NCBI RefSeq assembly: GCF_014779655.1
Contig: NZ_JACXYX010000005.1
Location: 238,331 to 302,330, forward strand
Reading direction: 5' to 3'
Origin: Nocardioides ganghwensis
GTDB lineage: Bacteria > Actinomycetota > Actinomycetes > Propionibacteriales > Nocardioidaceae
DNA: 64,000 nt
Positions 26,576-34,441 of the stretch are shown here, in pieces (within the stretch, counting starts at the first letter, position 1; every line of letters begins with the position of its first letter). The notes beneath the pieces are model-generated. The model saw nothing but the letters and a program-made list of their open reading frames with translations, was not told the DNA's origin and did not search any database. The position numbers and the translations under genes were made by a program.

Positions 26576-27547
26576 TCATCGCCGGCTCCCCGCCCGTGCT
26601 GCCGCGGCGGCGACGAACGCGCGGTTGCGCGGGCCCACCTGGACCCGCCGGCCGGCCAGCCTCAGCACGCTGACCCGGCCCTGCTCGACCGCGACCTGCG
26701 ACCACACCGCGCCGAAGGACTGGTCGGGCTTCGGCTTGCGCAGGGACGTGTCGTACGGCGTGAACTCCAGGCCGTTCGCCGACGCCACCAGGGCGCCGCG
26801 TCGCAGGCCCGCGACGAGGAGCTTGCCGCCGCCGATCGCGACGATCGACAGCATGCCGCCGGCCGGACCGATGAAGAGGATGGGCAGGCACAGCACGACC
26901 GTCAACGCGACACCGAGCGCCAGGCAGAGCGGCAGGCTCATCCCGGCGTACGCGAGGGTGACGCCCAGCGCGGGCTCGCCGGCCAGGTTGGCCGTGTGAC
27001 GGGCGAGGTTCTTCGGCAGCGGCGGCCACGCGGGCGCCGCCTCGTGCGGCCGGGGGCCGGGGCCCGGCGGTGGACCTGGCCGACGGGCGGCGGCAGGACG
27101 CGCGGCAGGACGAGCCTCGGGGAGGAGCGTCGCCGAGAGGGGGAGCGGTGTCGCCACCGGCGCCGATCCCTGTGGTCGGGTCGGGGACCCGTCGCGCGGC
27201 CACGATGCGGAGGCCAGGTCACCGAACCCCAGGGCGGACGCCCACAGCTGCGTGGTCCGCTGGGCCGCCTCCGGGGTCCACCCGCGGGCGGCGGCCAGGT
27301 CCTGGCTGAGGCGCTGGAGCGACTGCGCGGTCAGCGGGGTGATGCGGCGCAGGTCGTGCGGCAGGTTCTCCTCGGACGCTGCGACGACCTGGTGGGCGAG
27401 CCGGCGCAGGCGCACGCTGTCGTCCGGACCGAGCGCCTCGTCGAGGCGTTGCCGCAGGCGGCCCGGCCGGTCGGCGTCGGCAGGCGTGGCCACGGCGACC
27501 CGCAACGCGGCCAGCATGGTCCTGAAGTCCTCGGAGACGTCCTGCAC
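26576..27547 (-). CDS. Membrane protein with N-terminal WAV-type helical domain (locus component)
   Basis: 323 aa, function unknown. Residues 1-110 are the helical domain shared with the 9559 protein and the FHA-protease (here ending TTQLWASALGFGD). A Pro/Ala-rich linker follows, then a hydrophobic hairpin at ~200-240 (LPLCLALGVALTVVLCLPILFIGPAGGMLSI in part), then a small cytoplasmic beta domain that may be PH-like. GTG 27547 coincides with the transcription start predicted from the GAAGGT hexamer at 27559-27554, so the mRNA would be leaderless. Controlled by the triple CCTCAGC repeats at 27568-27597. Converges with the kinase gene with a 5-nt gap. Confidence 0.75.
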   Translation of the reverse strand: MQDVSEDFRTMLAALRVAVATPADADRPGRLRQRLDEALGPDDSVRLRRLAHQVVAASEENLPHDLRRITPLTAQSLQRLSQDLAAARGWTPEAAQRTTQLWASALGFGDLASASWPRDGSPTRPQGSAPVATPLPLSATLLPEARPAARPAAARRPGPPPGPGPRPHEAAPAWPPLPKNLARHTANLAGEPALGVTLAYAGMSLPLCLALGVALTVVLCLPILFIGPAGGMLSIVAIGGGKLLVAGLRRGALVASANGLEFTPYDTSLRKPKPDQSFGAVWSQVAVEQGRVSVLRLAGRRVQVGPRNRAFVAAAAARAGSRR

Positions 27548-27553
27548 GCGGAC

Positions 27554-27597
27554 ACCTTCGGCCAGCGCGCTGAGGCCGCGCTGAGGCGCTGCTGAGG
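27554..27597 (-). promoter_or_regulatory. SARP-type operator with three repeats, leaderless promoter
   Basis: Minus-strand repeats CCTCAGCA (27597-27590), CCTCAGCG (27586-27579) and CCTCAGCG (27575-27568) are each 11 bp apart. Eight bases separate the last from GAAGGT (27559-27554), and GTG 27547 follows six bases later. Confidence 0.8.
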
Positions 27598-27602
27598 TCG
27601 GA

Positions 27603-27635
27603 CCTCAGCGGGACCTCAGCGGGTGTTCCTAGCGT
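27603..27635 (+). promoter_or_regulatory. SARP-type operator/promoter with consensus-like -10 TAGCGT
   Basis: CCTCAGCG at 27603-27610 and 27614-27621 (11 bp apart), exactly 8 bp before TAGCGT at 27630-27635. It points toward the secreted protein gene at 27673 and is divergent from the triple-repeat site next to it. This is the clearest of the four sites. Confidence 0.85.
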
Positions 27636-27672
27636 CTGCGAGACGCACGCCCGACGACTGACGGAGATCCCC

Positions 27673-29202
27673 ATGCGCAGGACAGTGATCGCAGCGCTGG
27701 CAACGATGGTGCTCGGCATCGGACTGTTGTCGCCACCTGCCGCGCACGCCGCCGCGAACTCGTACGTCGTGTCGGGCCACCCGATCACCTCGGCACCCGG
27801 CATGGCGCTGCTCGGCGACTCGTGCAGCACCAGCGGAGCGACGCCGCCCACGGTCAACACGTTCGAGCGCGATGGGGGGACTCTCGGGTCTTCGGCGTTG
27901 GGATGGTCGATCACCCAGGCGGACTTCGAAGCCGGTCCGGTGGCCACGCTGGCAGGCAATCCCGACAGCCTCAACGCGTACCACGTCGACGTGCTCGCCC
28001 CGGCCGGCACGAGCGGACACGCCTACGCGCGCATCAACTGGGATGCCGACACCTGGTACATCGGCTGGGCGTCGGTCGACGTGCCGGCCTCCGGCTGGCA
28101 GGTCCTGGACCTGGTGAACCGTTCCTACACCTGGACTCTGTACGACGCGGGCACGACAACCACCTACGAGTCCCCACTCACGGTGCAGGCGTTCGTGACA
28201 GGACCGGGGTTCCAAGCGATCAGCCTCGGAGTTCTTCTCGGCTGTGGAGGGGAGCAGTTCTTCGTTGATCGGATGGTTCTCGGCAATGCCGAGAACTCCT
28301 CGTCGTACGACTTCGAGAAGAAGCCCCCTCCGCCTCCCCCGGATACCGGTCACCTCATGGCGCACATGGAGTGGTCGACGAACGGCAAGGACGTCGAGGT
28401 CGGTGAAGGCCTGACCATCCGATACGGACAGCGTGTCTGGCTGCTCGGCCACGGCCACCTCCACTTCGCCAACGGCACCAACGAGTGGTACTCGGGTCAG
28501 GGGACGCTCCACAAGCAACCCGCTACCGGTGACCGGACCGCTGCGGCCAGCGGGACCTTCAACGCCACCCAGTACGCGGGATTCCCCGTTGCTCCGAAGA
28601 CGAACACGATCTACCAGTTCACCGTCGCCGGGCACCAAGGGCGTCCAACTGCAGAGTCCAAGAGGGTCACCGTCTGGGTGCAGCCGAAGGTGAAGGCGAA
28701 GATCCGTGACAAGAACCTGGTCCAGGGCCAGACACTCGCGGTCAGGGGCCGGATTCTGCCGGCGGCCAAGCGGGTCAAGGTGACCCTGCAGCGGAAGGTC
28801 GGCAAGAAGTGGACCAAGCTGTCGACGTCGAGGACCAAGAAGCGTGGACGGTTCGACCTCGCGACGACGGTGCGCCAGACCGGAAGCTGGAAGGTGAGAG
28901 TCACCGTGGCAGCGACGCTCGACAATGCCGGCACCACGACGGGTCAACGGAAGGTCACGGTGAAGAGGTACGTGCCTCCGAAGAAGAACCCGGGCCCGCC
29001 GAAGCCCCCGCCGCCGGACCCGACCCCAGAGGTGGGTGGGGTGTCCACGCCCCCGCCTCCTCCTGCTCCTCCGGAGGACGCCCCGAAGCCCCCGCCGCGG
29101 CCGACCAACACGGGGCGCATCGCCGCCGACGCCGACGCGGGCGGGGTGGCGGGTCGAGTGCGAGCCGGCGCGGTCGAGGGGGAGTCGGGAGCCAAGCCCT
29201 GA
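27673..29202 (+). CDS. Secreted protein with Ig-like domain and proline-rich tail
   Basis: 509 aa. Sec signal peptide MRRTVIAALATMVLGIG ending AAHAAA (cleavage near residue 27). Residues ~28-215 are a beta-rich domain of unknown family containing three widely spaced Cys. A PPPPPP linker is followed by a second beta segment (~225-330) and a bacterial Ig-like domain rich in Lys/Arg (~335-430: VKAKIRDKNLVQGQTLAVRG and on). The tail is Pro-rich, then Ala/Gly-rich. The middle of the gene is visibly less GC-biased at third positions than its neighbours. It lies under the SARP-type promoter at 27603-27635 with GGAG before ATG. Candidate surface or effector protein of the locus (inference). Confidence 0.8.
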   Translation: MRRTVIAALATMVLGIGLLSPPAAHAAANSYVVSGHPITSAPGMALLGDSCSTSGATPPTVNTFERDGGTLGSSALGWSITQADFEAGPVATLAGNPDSLNAYHVDVLAPAGTSGHAYARINWDADTWYIGWASVDVPASGWQVLDLVNRSYTWTLYDAGTTTTYESPLTVQAFVTGPGFQAISLGVLLGCGGEQFFVDRMVLGNAENSSSYDFEKKPPPPPPDTGHLMAHMEWSTNGKDVEVGEGLTIRYGQRVWLLGHGHLHFANGTNEWYSGQGTLHKQPATGDRTAAASGTFNATQYAGFPVAPKTNTIYQFTVAGHQGRPTAESKRVTVWVQPKVKAKIRDKNLVQGQTLAVRGRILPAAKRVKVTLQRKVGKKWTKLSTSRTKKRGRFDLATTVRQTGSWKVRVTVAATLDNAGTTTGQRKVTVKRYVPPKKNPGPPKPPPPDPTPEVGGVSTPPPPPAPPEDAPKPPPRPTNTGRIAADADAGGVAGRVRAGAVEGESGAKP

Positions 29203-29222
29203 GGGCCTGACATGCTGGCGCG

Positions 29223-30563
29223 GTGACGGCCGAGCAGATCCACGACATCGGTCGTCGCCGCGCCTGGGTCATCTGGCTCGTCGCGCTCGCGGTCTACGTC
29301 TTGGCCGTCTTCCACCGCAGCTCGCTCGGGGTCGCGGGCATCATCGCCTCCGACCGGTTCGACATCAGCGCCACCAGCCTGGCGACCTTCACCGTGCTCC
29401 AGCTCGTCGTGTACGCCGGGATGCAGGTGCCGGTCGGCGTCCTGCTCGACCGCTACGGCTCGCGCACCATGCTCCTGGTCGGCTTGGTGCTGATGACCGC
29501 CGGTCAGCTCGCCTTCGCGTTCTCCTCCTCCTTCGCCGGCGCCGTGGCCGCGCGGGCGGTCGTCGGCGCGGGCGACGCGATGGTCTTCGTCAGCGTGATC
29601 CGGCTCGTCACGATCTGGTTCCTGGTGCGGCAGGCGCCGCTGGTCACCCAGCTGACCGGCCTGACCGGCCAGCTCGGCGCGATCGTCGCGGCCGGCCCGC
29701 TGGCGTTCCTGCTCCACGAGCTCGGCTGGACACGCACCTTCGCGCTGACCTCCAGCGTCGGCGTCGTGCTGCTCGTCGGGGTGGTCGCGCTGGTGAAGGA
29801 CTCGCCGTACGCCCGCGCCGACGTCGTGGCCGTCAAGCTGCGCGCGCTGGCGCAGTCGGTCCGTACGGTGTGGGGCAACCCCGGCACCCGGCTGGGGATG
29901 TGGTCGCACTTCTCCTCGCAGTTCTCCGCCACGGTCTTCGCGCTGCTGTGGGGCTATCCGTTCCTCGTGCAGGGGCTCGGCTGGTCGACGCGAGGGGCCA
30001 GCACGCTGCTGATGGCGATGACCGCGTGGGCCGTGGTGAGCGGCCTCGTCCTCGCCCGCCTGGTGGCGCGACTGCCCTACTACCGCTCGTGGATCGTGGT
30101 GGGCGTCGTCGTCGCGATGGTGGTGCCGTGGACCGGGGTGCTGCTGTGGCCTGGCGTGGCACCGACCTGGCTGGTGGTCGTGATGGCGTTCGCGACGGCG
30201 AGCGGCGGACCGGCGTCGATGGTGGGCTTCGACCTGGCGCGCTCGTTCACGCCGCCGCACGAGACCGGTCGCGCCAACGGCCTGGTCAACATCGGCGGCT
30301 TCACCGCCTCGCTGCTGACGATGGCGCTGATCGGCGTCGTGCTCGACCTGTCGGCGAGCGGCGGGATGGAGTCCTACACGCTCGGCGACTTCAAGCTCGC
30401 GATGGCCGTGCAGTACCTCTTCTGGACCCTCGGGGTCGTCCAGACCCTGCGCTACCGCCGCCGCGGCCTCGCCCACCTCGCGCGGGTGCACCCCGGCTCC
30501 GTCGAGCAGATGCGGGCGGGGAAGCCGTTCGTCCACCCGGGCATCGGCACCGAGGGCGTGTAG
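29223..30563 (+). CDS. Major facilitator superfamily transporter
   Basis: 446 aa with about 12 membrane spans. The loop 2-3 motif is LLDRYGSRTMLLVG (variant of GxxxDRxGRR), and a long central cytoplasmic loop lies near residues 190-220. Substrate unknown. GTG 29223 follows CATGCT (29211-29216) by six bases, the leaderless pattern. It lies just outside the secretion-like locus and carries no SARP repeat, so it is probably independent. Confidence 0.88.
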   Translation: MTAEQIHDIGRRRAWVIWLVALAVYVLAVFHRSSLGVAGIIASDRFDISATSLATFTVLQLVVYAGMQVPVGVLLDRYGSRTMLLVGLVLMTAGQLAFAFSSSFAGAVAARAVVGAGDAMVFVSVIRLVTIWFLVRQAPLVTQLTGLTGQLGAIVAAGPLAFLLHELGWTRTFALTSSVGVVLLVGVVALVKDSPYARADVVAVKLRALAQSVRTVWGNPGTRLGMWSHFSSQFSATVFALLWGYPFLVQGLGWSTRGASTLLMAMTAWAVVSGLVLARLVARLPYYRSWIVVGVVVAMVVPWTGVLLWPGVAPTWLVVVMAFATASGGPASMVGFDLARSFTPPHETGRANGLVNIGGFTASLLTMALIGVVLDLSASGGMESYTLGDFKLAMAVQYLFWTLGVVQTLRYRRRGLAHLARVHPGSVEQMRAGKPFVHPGIGTEGV

Positions 30564-30615
30564 TCAGCCGGGCGATCCCGGGGACACCCGCGCCGTGGTG
30601 GTGAAGGATGCCCGC

Positions 30616-31554
30616 ATGGGCATGTTCTGGAAGTCACGGGGGCGGGACCAGGGTCCCGCGGACGACGCGCTGACCTTCTTCTCGCGCGACCAGGCCGACG
30701 AGTTCCGGGCGCTGGTCGGGGCGACCCTCGGCGAGCGCGGGCTCGAGGTGCAGATGAGGCCCGACCACGCGGTGGACGCCGCCGGTCGGCAGTTCGGGCT
30801 GTGGAACCTCGCCGCCCAGTGCGTCGAGGCCCGCCGCCGTGAGTGGCCGCGACTCGCTGCCGAGCACGTCGACCGGGTGCTCGCGAGCCTCGATGCGCCC
30901 GACCCGTTCGAGGACCTGTCCCCGGACGAGGCAGCGCTGCACACCTACGCGCGGCTCTACGACGAGAGCGCGATGCCGTCGCTCGACGGCTTCCCCCACC
31001 GCGAGTTCGTGCCCGGCGTGCTGGAGCTGCTCGCCCTCGACCTGCCGGAGACGGTGGCGATCTACAACCGCGAGCACGCGTCGCGGCTGGGCGGCTGGGA
31101 GCAGCTGCGTGAGCACGGTGTCCGCAACCTGCGCGCGCTCCCCGTCGAGCACCTCGAGCAGGTCGACGTCCCGGGTGGCGGGTCCTTCCACGCGCTGCTC
31201 GGCGACTCCGTGCACACGGCGAGCCGCGCCCTGCTGATGCCCGAGCTCGCCTCGACGCTGGCCGGTCACGAGGACCTCGGTCACGGCTGGCTGATGAGCA
31301 TCCCCAACAGGCACCAGGTGACGTGGCACATGATCCGCGACGCCTCCGTCATCCCGGCCGTCTCGGCGATGGCCCACTTCGCCGCACTCGGGTACGCCGA
31401 CGTGCCGAGCCCGCTGAGCCCGCACGTCTACTGGTGGGACGGGACGGGCTACCAGCAGCTGACCCGGATCGACGCCGACGGGACGAAGTCCGTCCACGCA
31501 GGTCCCGAGTTCACCGAGATGCTCAACGAGGTCGTCGGCGACGACCAGCCCTGA
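30616..31554 (+). CDS. Hypothetical protein, possible DUF1444/YtpQ-like
   Basis: 312 aa, soluble, with no signal. Begins MGMFWKSRGRDQGPADDALTF. The central acidic segment (LDAPDPFEDLSPDEAAL) and a late VYWWDGTGYQQL give weak resemblance to DUF1444-type proteins; function unknown. ATG 30616 has AAGGA upstream; ATG 30622 is an alternative. Converges with the phosphatase gene with a 3-nt gap. Confidence 0.75.
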   Translation: MGMFWKSRGRDQGPADDALTFFSRDQADEFRALVGATLGERGLEVQMRPDHAVDAAGRQFGLWNLAAQCVEARRREWPRLAAEHVDRVLASLDAPDPFEDLSPDEAALHTYARLYDESAMPSLDGFPHREFVPGVLELLALDLPETVAIYNREHASRLGGWEQLREHGVRNLRALPVEHLEQVDVPGGGSFHALLGDSVHTASRALLMPELASTLAGHEDLGHGWLMSIPNRHQVTWHMIRDASVIPAVSAMAHFAALGYADVPSPLSPHVYWWDGTGYQQLTRIDADGTKSVHAGPEFTEMLNEVVGDDQP

Positions 31555-31557
31555 GCT

Positions 31558-32238
31558 TCAGCCGATCTCGCCGTGCCCGTCGGGGTCGAGGTCGCCGGTC
31601 GGGTCCTCGGCGGTCGGGTCCTCGAGGAAGTCGCCGCCCACCGGGTGGCCCTGCCACGACACCATCTCCCAGCCGGACTCCACGTCGCCCTCGAGCACGA
31701 TGAGCGCGGTGTTGTGCAGCGGCTGCGTGGCGGGCGGCGCGTCGGGGTGCGGCGTCATCCGGGTGGAGACCCACGTACGCAGCGCGGCGCCGTGGCTGAC
31801 CACGAGCGCGGCGTCGTGCCCGGCCTCGACGATCGTGCGGACGGCGGCGTCGTAGCGGGCCAGGAACTCCTCGCCGGTCTCGGCGCCGGGCATCCGGTGG
31901 GTGAGGTCCCCCTCGAGCCAGGTCGCCACGGAGCCGATGTAGGCGGCGACGGCGTCGTGGTCGCTGCGCATCTCGAAGTGGCCGGCCGCGATCTCCTCCA
32001 GTCCGTCGAGCTGGGTCGGGGTGAGCCCGCGGTCCTCGGCGGTCGGCGCGGCCGTCTGGTGGGTGCGCACGCGGCTCGAGACGTAGATCGCGTCGAGGCG
32101 CTCCTCGGCGAGGGCCTTCGCGGCGGCCGCGGCCTGGGCGCGGCCCAGGTCGGTCAGGTCGAGCCCGGGGTGGGCGGTGTCGAGCTCGCCCGAGACGTTG
32201 GCGTGGGTCTGGCCGTGGCGCATGAGCAGCAGTCGCAA
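31558..32238 (-). CDS. Histidine phosphatase family protein
   Basis: 226 aa phosphoglycerate mutase-like phosphatase. Catalytic RHG motif LLMRHGQTHANV at residues 5-16, acid/base Glu in GLEEIAAG, and second catalytic His in VVSHGAALRTW. The last ~25 residues are acidic and probably disordered. Start is TTG 32238 with GAGGA nine bases upstream; the RHG motif sits at the expected distance. Substrate unknown. Confidence 0.9.
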   Translation of the reverse strand: MRLLLMRHGQTHANVSGELDTAHPGLDLTDLGRAQAAAAAKALAEERLDAIYVSSRVRTHQTAAPTAEDRGLTPTQLDGLEEIAAGHFEMRSDHDAVAAYIGSVATWLEGDLTHRMPGAETGEEFLARYDAAVRTIVEAGHDAALVVSHGAALRTWVSTRMTPHPDAPPATQPLHNTALIVLEGDVESGWEMVSWQGHPVGGDFLEDPTAEDPTGDLDPDGHGEIG

Positions 32239-32265
32239 GGGAGTGGTCCTCGGCAGGGTCGGTGG

Positions 32266-33174
32266 CTAGCTGTTGAACTGGGAGGTCTTGCTGGAGGCGA
32301 GCTCGCGCGCCTGCTCCAGCGGCACCGTCTCGAGCGCCTCGGCGACGTCGGAGCCGATGTGGCTCACCTCGACGCCGCGCTCGAGCGGGACGAGCGTGTG
32401 CACCAGGCGGTCGTCGTAGGCGTGGACCATGGTGAACGCCTGGTTGGCGTCCACGCCGGAGACGAAGCGGTCGACGGGAGCCGGGTCGCTCGTGTAGCAG
32501 CTGGCCGAGGTGACCGAGACCGGGACGCCGGCGAAGGTCGACCACGTGGACAGGTGGAGGTGACCGGCAAGGATGCCGCGCACGTCGGTGCCGGCGACCA
32601 CGTCGGCCAGCGCCTGCTGGTCGTGCAGCTCGATCAGCTCGGCGGCGCGCAGCATCGGCAGCGGGAGCGGCGGGTGGTGCATCGCCAGCAGGGTGCCGTG
32701 CTCGGCGGGCGTGGCCAGGACGTCGGCCAGCCAGGCCAGCTGGTCGGACGTGAGCTCACCGTGGTGGTGCCCGGGGACGCTGGTGTCGAGCGCGACGATG
32801 CGGAGGCCCTCGACCTCGTGCACGCGGTCCTGGGGGCCGGCGTCGTCGGAGTCGAAGAGCCCGCGGGCGAACGGCTCCCGCTCGTCGTGGTTGCCCATCG
32901 TCCACACCACGACGGCGCCCATCCCGGCCGCGAACGGCTCGACGATCGAGCGGATCGTGGCATAGGCCTCGGGCTCGCCGCGGTCGGCGATGTCGCCGGT
33001 GATCACCAGCGCCTGCGGCGCGGGCCGTACGGCCGCCAGCCGGTCGAGCGTGCGCCGCAGGTGGGCGACGTTGTCGATGACGCCGTAGTGGAGGCCCCCG
33101 CCACCGATCAGGTGGGGGTCGCTGAGGTGCGCGACGACGTGCCGCGGGGCGGCGTACTGGCCGAGCTGCTTCAC
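32266..33174 (-). CDS. Calcineurin-like metallophosphoesterase (CpdA/3',5'-cyclic nucleotide phosphodiesterase type)
   Basis: 302 aa with all dimetal motifs: LSDPHL (D..H), ITGDIADRGE, MGNHDE, MHHPPLPL and GHLHLSTW. This set matches class III cyclic nucleotide phosphodiesterases (CpdA, Rv0805). It probably hydrolyses cAMP or another phosphodiester in the cytoplasm. GTG 33174 is close to the first conserved strand. The same-strand phosphatase gene follows after 27 nt. Confidence 0.9.
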   Translation of the reverse strand: MKQLGQYAAPRHVVAHLSDPHLIGGGGLHYGVIDNVAHLRRTLDRLAAVRPAPQALVITGDIADRGEPEAYATIRSIVEPFAAGMGAVVVWTMGNHDEREPFARGLFDSDDAGPQDRVHEVEGLRIVALDTSVPGHHHGELTSDQLAWLADVLATPAEHGTLLAMHHPPLPLPMLRAAELIELHDQQALADVVAGTDVRGILAGHLHLSTWSTFAGVPVSVTSASCYTSDPAPVDRFVSGVDANQAFTMVHAYDDRLVHTLVPLERGVEVSHIGSDVAEALETVPLEQARELASSKTSQFNS

Positions 33175-33238
33175 GACGAGCAGCCTAGGACCAGCAGCAA
33201 GTCCCGAACGGGGTCGCCGAGCGGCTCCCCGCCGCCGC

Positions 33239-34378
33239 TCACCCGGCGGTCACGGAGCGGCCGGCCGGTACCGGTACCGGCACCGGCACCGGCACCGAGG
33301 AGTGGACCTCCAGCATCGACGCCACCGTCGCCGACCAGGGATAGCGCGCCGCGCGCTCACGGGCCGCGGCGCGCCGGCCCGCCACCGGGCGGGCAGCCAC
33401 CTCGAGCACCGCATCGGCGAGGGACACCGGGTCGGGGGAGCCCCAGGCGCCCGACGCCTCGTCCACCAGCTCGCGTGCGCCGCCGCGGTCGGCGGTCACC
33501 ACCGGCGTCCCCGACGCGAGCGCCTCGAGCACCGCGAGGCCGAAGGTCTCGCCCGGGCAGACGCTGAGCGCGACGTCGGCGTGCCCCAGCGCCCGGCTCA
33601 GGCGGGCGGGCGAGTCGACGTACCCCCGGAACCGCACGGGCGCGGAGCCGGCCAGCCCGACCAGCTCGTCGCGGTGCGGGCCGACGCCGTAGACGTCCAG
33701 CCGGACCGGTACGCCGCGGCGGTGCAGCTCCACCGCCGTGGCGACGGCGAGGTGCGGGCTCTTCTCCCGGGAGAGCCGGCCGGCGTGCACCAGCCGCAGC
33801 ACCTCGACGGGCCCACGCGGGTGCGGACGGAAGGTCTCGAGGTCCACCCCGAGCGGGACGCGTACGACGGGGCAGCCCGCGGCGCCGGCGACCGTCGCGA
33901 ACTCGTGGCGGGCGTAGTCGGAGGTGACGACGACGGTGTCGACGCTGCGCACGAGGAGCCGGTTGAGCAGGCCGACCGAGACCTTGGAGGTCGCGTCGAG
34001 GCCGGTGCGCAGCGCCAGCATGTCGTCGAGCCGCTCGTGGGACAGCAGCACCGACCCGACCCCGCTGCGGCGCGCCCAGCGGGCGACCGGCAGGAGGGTG
34101 AGCTTGTCACTGAGCTCGATCGACGTCGGCCGCCACTGCTCGAGGACGTCGGTCACCCGCCACGGCTCGACGATCAGCCGGTAGCCGCCGCCGACGCGTG
34201 GGGCGCGGAGCTGGACGACGTCGCCGAGCGGCGTCGAGGTGCGGGCGTCCTCGGGACCGGGCACCACGAGCAGCCGCTCGCAGCCGGCGGCGACGTACCC
34301 CGCACCCAGAGCGCGCAGCGCCGTACGCATCCCTCCCGAGGCAGGTCCGACGAAGTTGGCGAGCTGGGCGATGCGCAT
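33239..34378 (-). CDS. GT4-family glycosyltransferase with Val-Pro repeat tail
   Basis: 379 aa GT-B glycosyltransferase. The C-terminal nucleotide-sugar half has VHAGRLSREKSPHLA, GVGPHRDEL and the E-x7-E motif in CPGETFGLAVLEALASGTPVV. The N-terminal acceptor half starts MRIAQLANFVGPASGGMRTAL. The extreme C-terminus has five Val-Pro dipeptides encoded by a 6-bp tandem repeat. ATG 34378 is chosen as the family-like N-terminus, although no ribosome site is visible. Likely cell-envelope or lipid glycosylation; acceptor unknown. Confidence 0.9.
   Translation of the reverse strand: MRIAQLANFVGPASGGMRTALRALGAGYVAAGCERLLVVPGPEDARTSTPLGDVVQLRAPRVGGGYRLIVEPWRVTDVLEQWRPTSIELSDKLTLLPVARWARRSGVGSVLLSHERLDDMLALRTGLDATSKVSVGLLNRLLVRSVDTVVVTSDYARHEFATVAGAAGCPVVRVPLGVDLETFRPHPRGPVEVLRLVHAGRLSREKSPHLAVATAVELHRRGVPVRLDVYGVGPHRDELVGLAGSAPVRFRGYVDSPARLSRALGHADVALSVCPGETFGLAVLEALASGTPVVTADRGGARELVDEASGAWGSPDPVSLADAVLEVAARPVAGRRAAARERAARYPWSATVASMLEVHSSVPVPVPVPVPAGRSVTAG
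33265..33297. repeat. Hexanucleotide tandem repeat CCGGYA (5.5 copies) inside a glycosyltransferase gene
   Basis: Units at 33265, 33271, 33277, 33283 and 33289 plus a half unit. The first two units are CCGGTA and the next three CCGGCA. Being 6 bp, gain or loss of units keeps the frame and only changes the number of Val-Pro pairs. Confidence 0.9.
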
Positions 34379-34441
34379 GCGCGCACGCTGGCGCAACCAG
34401 GTGAACGGACCGGTGAACGGACGCCGACGCCCGAGGAGACG

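Noticed and set aside
9491..29202. The locus as a prophage, contractile injection system or integrated element
   Set aside because: No integrase, phage structural genes, att-like repeats or insertion sequences were seen; the nearest tRNA (tRNA-Tyr) is intact and over 2 kb away with no downstream duplicate of its 3' end noticed.
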